DNA from: Chersky-822 sp035509195
Lineage (GTDB): Bacteria; Actinomycetota; Actinomycetes; Streptosporangiales; Streptosporangiaceae
Length of the DNA stretch: 19,093 bases
NCBI GenBank assembly: GCA_035509195.1
Contig: DATJLT010000280.1
Span: 1 to 19,093 of the forward strand
Reading direction: 5' to 3'
Shown here: one piece after another, positions 14,126 through 19,093 of the stretch
How the letters are laid out: every line of letters starts with the position of its first letter
Numbering within the stretch: the first letter of the stretch is position 1
Position numbers and translations under genes: made by a program
Notes under the pieces: generated by a model
What the model was told of the DNA's origin: nothing
The model's database searches: none
What the model saw: only the letters and a program-made list of their open reading frames with translations

Positions 14126-15513
14126 GGGGAGTTCTCCTGCGCCGTAAGCGCCAGGGCCACAGTTTGCAGCCCGGCGGCCCTTGATGCCTTGACGAGCACC
14201 ACGTCACCTGGTCTCAGCCGGTCCGTCAGCGCCGCGACGGCCGCGTTGTCGTCGGGGACGGCGACCAGTTCGCCGCCGAAGCCAGGCTCGGCCTTAGCGC
14301 CGGCCAGGATCGGTGCCGCTTCTTCGCCGACCGCGATGATCCCTGCCAGCCCGGTCCGCGCAGCGGTAATACCAGCCTTCTGATGAAATTCTGCCGACCG
14401 GCTGCCGAGTTCTGCCATCCGGCCAAGCACAGCATAGGCACGCCGGCCGGCCGCAATAACCTGTAGCGACTCAAGTGCCGCCGTCATGGCCTCCGGGCTT
14501 GAGTTGTAGGCATCGTTGATGACAATGACGCCGTCAGGCCGCTCGGTTATCTCCATCCGCCATTTGCTGAGCGCAACCGCGCGTGACAGCCCTTCTGCGA
14601 TGGCCTCGATGCTCATTCCCAGCTCGGCGGCGAGGCCGGCTGCGGCCAGTGCGTTGCTGACGTTATGGGCGCCTGCCAGCCTGAGCTTGACCGGGGCTTG
14701 TCCTGCGGCGGTCACCAGCGTGAATCGCGGCCGGCTTAGCCGGTCAAGCTCCACGTCCGCCGCCCTGATGTCGGCGGACGCCGACTGACCGAACGTGACG
14801 ACGCGGGCTAGCGTGCGGCTCGCCATCGCTGCCACGAGCGGGTCGTCGGCGTTGAGCAGCGCTGCACCGTCGGCCGGCAGCGCCTGCGGCAGCTCCGATT
14901 TCGCAGCGGCGATCTGCTCCTGGCTGCCGAACTCTCCCGCGTGAGCGTTGCCGACGCAGAGCACGGCGCCGAGCTTAGGCGGCGCGACCTCGCACAGTGC
15001 GGCGATGTGCCCGGGGCCGCGGGCCGCGAGCTCGGCGATCAGGTACCTGGTGCCGGCATCGGCACGCAAGATCGTCAGGGGATGCCCGATCTCGTTGTTG
15101 AAGGAGTTCTCCGGCCAGATCGTCGGGCCCAGGCTCGAAATGAGCTGGGCGGCGAGATCTTTGGTCGTGGTCTTGCCCGCAGAGCCGGTGATGCCCGCGA
15201 TCACCAGGTCAGGCAGCCGGCCGATGAGCGCTCGCGCGAGCCTGGCCATCGCTTCTGGCACGTCGCTGACGACCACGGCGGGGACACCGACCTGACGGGT
15301 GGCGAGCACGAGGGCGGCGCCGGCCTCGGTTGCCTGCCGCGCGAAGTCATGGCCGTCGGCGCGCTCGCCTGGCAGGGCCGCGAACAGCGCGCCAGGAACG
15401 GCCTGCCGTGAGTCGATGACCGCCGGGCCCGACACGAGCTTCGACGGGTCTTCTACGCTGTCGAGGTTTCCGCCGGTGATGCGCGCGACCTCACCGATCG
15501 TGAAAGGGATCAC
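14122..15513 (-). CDS. murF: UDP-N-acetylmuramoyl-tripeptide--D-alanyl-D-alanine ligase
   Basis: MurF adds the D-Ala-D-Ala dipeptide and finishes the UDP-MurNAc-pentapeptide. Seen in 463 residues: the N-terminal DSRQAVPGALFAALPGERAD (34-53), ATP loop GSAGKTTTKD (110-119), PENSFNNEIGHPLT (134-147), ELAARGPGHIAAL (161-173; family usually has EMGARGxGHI), GAHNVSNALAA (281-291) and NDAYNSSPEAM (333-343), which marks MurF among Mur ligases. Start is GTG at 15513, overlapping the murE stop as GTGA, with a purine-rich AAGGGGGAG just upstream. The stop overlaps mraY. Complete. Confidence 0.97.
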   Translation of the reverse strand: MIPFTIGEVARITGGNLDSVEDPSKLVSGPAVIDSRQAVPGALFAALPGERADGHDFARQATEAGAALVLATRQVGVPAVVVSDVPEAMARLARALIGRLPDLVIAGITGSAGKTTTKDLAAQLISSLGPTIWPENSFNNEIGHPLTILRADAGTRYLIAELAARGPGHIAALCEVAPPKLGAVLCVGNAHAGEFGSQEQIAAAKSELPQALPADGAALLNADDPLVAAMASRTLARVVTFGQSASADIRAADVELDRLSRPRFTLVTAAGQAPVKLRLAGAHNVSNALAAAGLAAELGMSIEAIAEGLSRAVALSKWRMEITERPDGVIVINDAYNSSPEAMTAALESLQVIAAGRRAYAVLGRMAELGSRSAEFHQKAGITAARTGLAGIIAVGEEAAPILAGAKAEPGFGGELVAVPDDNAAVAALTDRLRPGDVVLVKASRAAGLQTVALALTAQENSP

Positions 15514-17045
15514 GACTCCCCCTTCAGTACGTCAGCGGCGACCTCGCGGTCGTCGAAGGGGATCACCTGGCCGCCGATGTACTGGCCGCGCTCATGTCCC
15601 TTTCCGGCGATCAGGATCACGTCGCCCTTGGCCGCTCCGGTGATGGCAAGCTTGATCGCCGCGGCCCTGTCCGGCTCGATGATGACGTGCGCGCGGTCGC
15701 CATGAGGTACGGTCAGCGCGCCGCTTAGCATCTCTCCGAGGATCGCCAGCGGGTCTTCCGATCTCGGGTTGTCGCTGGTCAGGATCGCCACGTCGGCCAG
15801 CCGCGCGGCCGCCTCCCCCATCAGCGGGCGCTTGGCCTTGTCACGGTCACCGCCGCAGCCGAGCACGATGCGCAGGTTGCCGGCGGTGACGGGGCGGAGC
15901 GCACCGAGCACTGCCTCGACCGCTCCTGGCTTGTGCGAGTAGTCGACGAGGACCGTGAGGTCCTGCGCGGACTCGACCCGCTCCAGCCTTCCAGGAACTC
16001 CAGGGCAGGCCGCGACGCCCGCCACGGCGGCGCTCAGGCCGATGCCGGTCTCGACGAGGGCGACGATCGCGCCGAGCGCGTTCATCACGTTGAAGGGACC
16101 TGCCAGCGCGGTCGAAGCGTCGGCCTCCACCCCGCCGGGCCCGACGACCTGGAACGAGGAGCCGTCCGCACCGCAGCGCACGTCGACGGCCCGCCAGTCG
16201 GCGTCACGGCGGCCGAGCGCGGAGAACGTCGTGACCGGGATCTGGGACCTGGCGACCAGCTTGCGGCCCCAGTCGTCGTCCAGGTTGACCACGCCAGATC
16301 GGGCGTACTTCGGCGTGAACAGCTCGGCCTTGGCGGCGAAATAACTGTCCATGTCCTCGTGGAAGTCCAGGTGATCCTGAGACAGGTTGGTGAAGACCGC
16401 GACCTCGTATGAGGTGCCCGCGACCCGCCCAAGCGCGAGTGCGTGGCTTGACACTTCCATCGCGGCGGCGGTTACCCGCCGCTCGGCCATCACGGCGAGC
16501 AGCGCCTGAAGCTCGGTGGCCTCTGGCGTCGTGAGCTTGCTCGGCTCTGCGACGTTGCCGACCCTGGTTTCCACGCCGCCGATCAGCCCGGTGAGGTGCC
16601 CGGCCTGGCGCAGGCCAGACTCGATCAGGTAGGTGCTCGTGGTCTTGCCGCTTGTCCCTGTCACGCCGATGAGCAGCAGCCGGCCAGAGGGGTTCCCGTA
16701 GACCCAGGAACTCACCTCGCCCAGCCGTGCGCGGGGGTCGGTGACCACGAAGACCGGGAGGCCGCTGTGGACCGCGCGTTCCCTTCCCGCCTGATCGGTG
16801 AGGACCGCGACCGCGCCGGCGGCCGCGGCCTGCTCGCAGAACTCCGCGCCGTGATGCTTGCTGCCAGGCAGCGCCGCGTAGAGGTCCCCTGGCCGCACCG
16901 CCGACGAGTCGTGCGTGATGCCGGTGAGCCCGCGAAGCGCGGGAGTATCTTCGCCGCTGCCGTCCGGCCGCCTGAGCCCGAGCAGCGCCGCTAGCCCGGT
17001 GAGCGATCGCACCGGGACATGCTGAGGGCGTAGAGGCGCTGGCAC
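15510..17045 (-). CDS. murE: UDP-MurNAc-L-Ala-D-Glu--meso-2,6-diaminopimelate ligase
   Basis: MurE adds the third residue of the stem peptide. Seen in 511 residues: THDSSAVRPGDLYAALPG (44-61), ATP loop GTSGKTTST (130-138), LTTPEATELQ (171-180), MEVSSHAL (196-203), LSQDHLDFH (221-229), the carbamylated-lysine candidate Lys239, DYSHKPGA (368-375), DNPR (425-428) and GKGHE (481-485). DNPR, with GKGHE, is the signature of the meso-diaminopimelate-specific form; lysine-adding enzymes differ there. Start is GTG at 17045, 9 bp after ftsI; a GAGGGG lies about 12 nt upstream, rather far, so the exact start could be a few codons downstream. The stop overlaps murF. Confidence 0.96.
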   Translation of the reverse strand: MPAPLRPQHVPVRSLTGLAALLGLRRPDGSGEDTPALRGLTGITHDSSAVRPGDLYAALPGSKHHGAEFCEQAAAAGAVAVLTDQAGRERAVHSGLPVFVVTDPRARLGEVSSWVYGNPSGRLLLIGVTGTSGKTTSTYLIESGLRQAGHLTGLIGGVETRVGNVAEPSKLTTPEATELQALLAVMAERRVTAAAMEVSSHALALGRVAGTSYEVAVFTNLSQDHLDFHEDMDSYFAAKAELFTPKYARSGVVNLDDDWGRKLVARSQIPVTTFSALGRRDADWRAVDVRCGADGSSFQVVGPGGVEADASTALAGPFNVMNALGAIVALVETGIGLSAAVAGVAACPGVPGRLERVESAQDLTVLVDYSHKPGAVEAVLGALRPVTAGNLRIVLGCGGDRDKAKRPLMGEAAARLADVAILTSDNPRSEDPLAILGEMLSGALTVPHGDRAHVIIEPDRAAAIKLAITGAAKGDVILIAGKGHERGQYIGGQVIPFDDREVAADVLKGES

Positions 17046-17054
17046 GGGCCGAGA

Positions 17055-19093
17055 TTACCCCTCTTGAGCGGTGGTGAGCGGTACGTACGGCACATGGCCG
17101 CCGTTCGGCGGGATCTTCATCGTGGCCAGCGCGAACTTCATGACCGCGTTGAACACGGGGCCGGCCACGGAAATGCCGAAGTAGCTGCCCTTGCGCGGGT
17201 CTTGGACGTTGACGGCAACGACCAGGTTGTTCCTGGTCGGCGCGGGGGCGATGCCGATGAAGCTCGCGCCGTAAACGTTGCCTGGCTCCTGCGAGGTCCC
17301 CGATTTGGCTGCCACGGTGTAACCGTTGATCATGCCCCACGGCTCCCCGGCACGGTTGTAGGCCGGGGACACCTGGTCGAGAGCGTCGATGAGTTGCGCC
17401 GCGGTCTTCGCGGGAATCACTCTCCTCTTGACCGGGGGCCTGGCCGGTATGTACTTGCCTGAACTCGTCGTGTGTCCTTCGACGAGCCGCGGTGCGACGG
17501 CGACGCCGCCGTTCGCGATCGTCGCGTACACCTCGGCCATCTGAATGGCGGTCACGCCGACGCTCTGTCCGAACGAGATCTGGTACCGCTCGTTGCGGTA
17601 GGGACCGGTCCATTTCTTCACCGGCGGAAGCAGGCCAGCGCTTTCGCCTGGCAGGTTGAGGCCCGTATAGGAGCCGATGCCGAACTTGAGGAATTCGCTG
17701 TACTGCTCTTGCGGGGTCACGTGCTGCGCGACCTGGATCATGCCGTCGTTCAGCGAATGGGCGATGATTCCCGCGATCGTGTACCGCTGCGTGGGGTGAT
17801 ACTCGGCGTCGTGGTACCAGGCGCCGTGCCAGAAGATACGGTCAGGCACCAGGTAACTGGTACGCGGCGTCTCCCCCGCGTACTGGAACGCGGTCGCGGC
17901 AGTGATCACCTTGGCGGTGCTTCCCGGTGCGAAGACTTCGGAAACCGGCAGGTCAGCGGTCTGCGCCAGGTTGGCGATCGGATCATTGGGATTAAAGGTC
18001 GGGTACTGGGCCAAGGCGAGGATCCGGCCGGTGCGCGGCTGGATGACGATGACCGAGCAGTTCCTGGCCTTCGTCGCCTTGACCTCGAGCGCGCATTCCC
18101 GCTGCGCTTCCCATTGGATGTCGGCCTGAATGGTCAGCCGCAGATCGCCCGCAGGCACGACCTTCTTGACCACGGTCTGAGTGTTAGGAACCAGGCCGTC
18201 AGGGCCGATCTCCTCTTCCTCACGGCCGTTCTGGCCGGAAAGCAGCGAGTTGTACTCCTCCTCAAGGCCGGCCTCGCCCTTCATCGCGTCGTCATCCTGA
18301 TTGGTATTCACGAAGCCGAGCAGGCCGGCCGCGAGGTCGCCGCCAGGGTAAGCCCTGGTGTAAACGGGGTTGAGGATGAGGCCCGGGTTGCTGAGCTTGC
18401 CGATCGCGTTGGCCACGGTCAGGTTGACCGACTGCTTGAGCACCACGTTCAGTGGCGAGGTCGGATGCCTGAGCAGGCGCAGGATCACCGCGCGCTTCAT
18501 CCGCAGTGGCCCGGCCAGTTCCTTCGCCGTCTCTGCGAGCGTGATGCCGTAATCCTCGATCAGCGGCGGGTCGGCGGCGACCTGGTCGGTCTGCACGGTC
18601 ATCGCGAGCACGGTGCCGTCGCTGCTGGTGATCTCGCCTCGCAGGCTGGGCATCGGGATCGTCTGCACGTTCTGTTCCTCGCTGAGCGTGCGGAAACGAG
18701 CGCCGTCCACGCCCTGGAACTCGATCAGCCTGACGACGATCGCCAGGACGACGACGCCGACCACGACGAGGGCCGCGTTAAGCCGGCGGTGCGGATGCGA
18801 CCGCCGCAAAGTCTTGAGGCGCCTGGGTGCCTGCCTGGCCGGCTGCGCAGCTTGCGGTCTTCGTTGCGGTCCGCGTGGCGGTCCTGCCCAGGCCCCGGCC
18901 CTCGGCGGCGGCTTTACCTTAGCCGCGCCCGAGGTGCCAGGTCTGGCTGACTGGCTCGGTGGCCTGGGGCGCGCTCCCGCGGCAGGCGGGCGGGTTCCCT
19001 GCGAACGGGAGGCAGGCGGGCGGGTTCCCTGCGGACGGGCGGCGGGCGGGCGGGTGCCCGCCTGGCGCGGCCTGCTTCCCTGCGGAGTGCCGG
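17055..19093 (-). CDS. ftsI: FtsI/PBP3 (PbpB) septal transpeptidase, N-terminus beyond window
   Basis: Class B penicillin-binding protein cross-linking septal peptidoglycan with FtsW. Counted from a TTG at 18809: membrane helix (about 12-28), the dimerisation/pedestal domain starting SLRGEITSSDGTVLA (55-69), and the transpeptidase domain with the active-site motifs STAK (Ser297, Lys300), SLN (352-354) and KSGT (502-505). The frame stays open for 94 more codons upstream to the window edge, with no ATG, GTG or TTG, and encodes a Pro/Arg/Gly/Gln-rich, repeat-bearing segment before the membrane helix. The TTG has no ribosome binding site, so the true start is probably outside the window; mycobacterial PbpB also has a long Pro-rich cytoplasmic N-terminus. 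At least 678 residues are visible if so. No PASTA domain is seen. Confidence 0.95.
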   Translation of the reverse strand, partial: GTPQGSRPRQAGTRPPAARPQGTRPPASRSQGTRPPAAGARPRPPSQSARPGTSGAAKVKPPPRAGAWAGPPRGPQRRPQAAQPARQAPRRLKTLRRSHPHRRLNAALVVVGVVVLAIVVRLIEFQGVDGARFRTLSEEQNVQTIPMPSLRGEITSSDGTVLAMTVQTDQVAADPPLIEDYGITLAETAKELAGPLRMKRAVILRLLRHPTSPLNVVLKQSVNLTVANAIGKLSNPGLILNPVYTRAYPGGDLAAGLLGFVNTNQDDDAMKGEAGLEEEYNSLLSGQNGREEEEIGPDGLVPNTQTVVKKVVPAGDLRLTIQADIQWEAQRECALEVKATKARNCSVIVIQPRTGRILALAQYPTFNPNDPIANLAQTADLPVSEVFAPGSTAKVITAATAFQYAGETPRTSYLVPDRIFWHGAWYHDAEYHPTQRYTIAGIIAHSLNDGMIQVAQHVTPQEQYSEFLKFGIGSYTGLNLPGESAGLLPPVKKWTGPYRNERYQISFGQSVGVTAIQMAEVYATIANGGVAVAPRLVEGHTTSSGKYIPARPPVKRRVIPAKTAAQLIDALDQVSPAYNRAGEPWGMINGYTVAAKSGTSQEPGNVYGASFIGIAPAPTRNNLVVAVNVQDPRKGSYFGISVAGPVFNAVMKFALATMKIPPNGGHVPYVPLTTAQEG
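18981..19070 (-). repeat. 30-bp tandem repeat in the 5' part of ftsI
   Basis: Two nearly identical 30-bp units (18981-19010 and 19011-19040) and a third diverged one (19041-19070). In the ftsI frame each codes for a decapeptide of the form GTRPPA[A/S]RxQ. The unit keeps the frame, in line with an expandable, disordered cytoplasmic N-terminus. Confidence 0.85.

Noticed and set aside
17472..18950. A 492-codon plus-strand frame opposite ftsI
   Set aside because: ftsI is unmistakable on the other strand; this is a high-GC antisense shadow without domains.

Overview
This window is one long, unidirectional (minus-strand) division and cell wall (dcw) cluster from a high-GC actinobacterium. The evidence is the very high GC, frequent GTG and TTG starts, the gene order, the actinobacterial companions downstream of ftsZ (pgeF, yggS, sepF, yggT, divIVA/wag31), and protein sequences that look most like the Streptosporangiales/Streptomyces side of the phylum. 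The genus cannot be fixed from the sequence alone. MurE carries the DNPR motif, so the peptidoglycan is predicted to contain meso-diaminopimelate.

Read in the direction of transcription (from the right edge), the order is ftsI (5' part cut by the window), murE, murF, mraY, murD, ftsW, murG, murC, ftsQ, an intergenic region of about 230 bp with promoter-like elements, ftsZ, pgeF, yggS, a 151-bp intergenic region with a 14-bp tandem repeat, sepF, yggT, divIVA, and finally a very long reading frame that runs off the left edge. Most junctions from murE to yggS overlap by a few bases (GTGA, TTGA, ATGA) or are separated by 0-18 bp, so translational coupling is likely.

The genes cover the cytoplasmic Mur ligase steps (MurC, D, E, F), lipid I and lipid II synthesis (MraY, MurG), septal polymerisation and cross-linking (FtsW, FtsI), the divisome (FtsQ, FtsZ, SepF), polar growth (DivIVA) and housekeeping companions (PgeF, YggS, YggT).

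The least ordinary part is the left 2 kb. Immediately downstream of divIVA a frame with a good ribosome binding site stays open for 651 codons to the window edge. It encodes two N-terminal membrane helices followed by a huge, charged, repeat-containing and apparently disordered tail. The same taste for low-complexity expansion appears in the long FtsZ linker and in a repeat-bearing N-terminal extension of FtsI. There are no rRNA, tRNA, CRISPR, phage or transposon features, and no gene-free stretch longer than about 230 bp.
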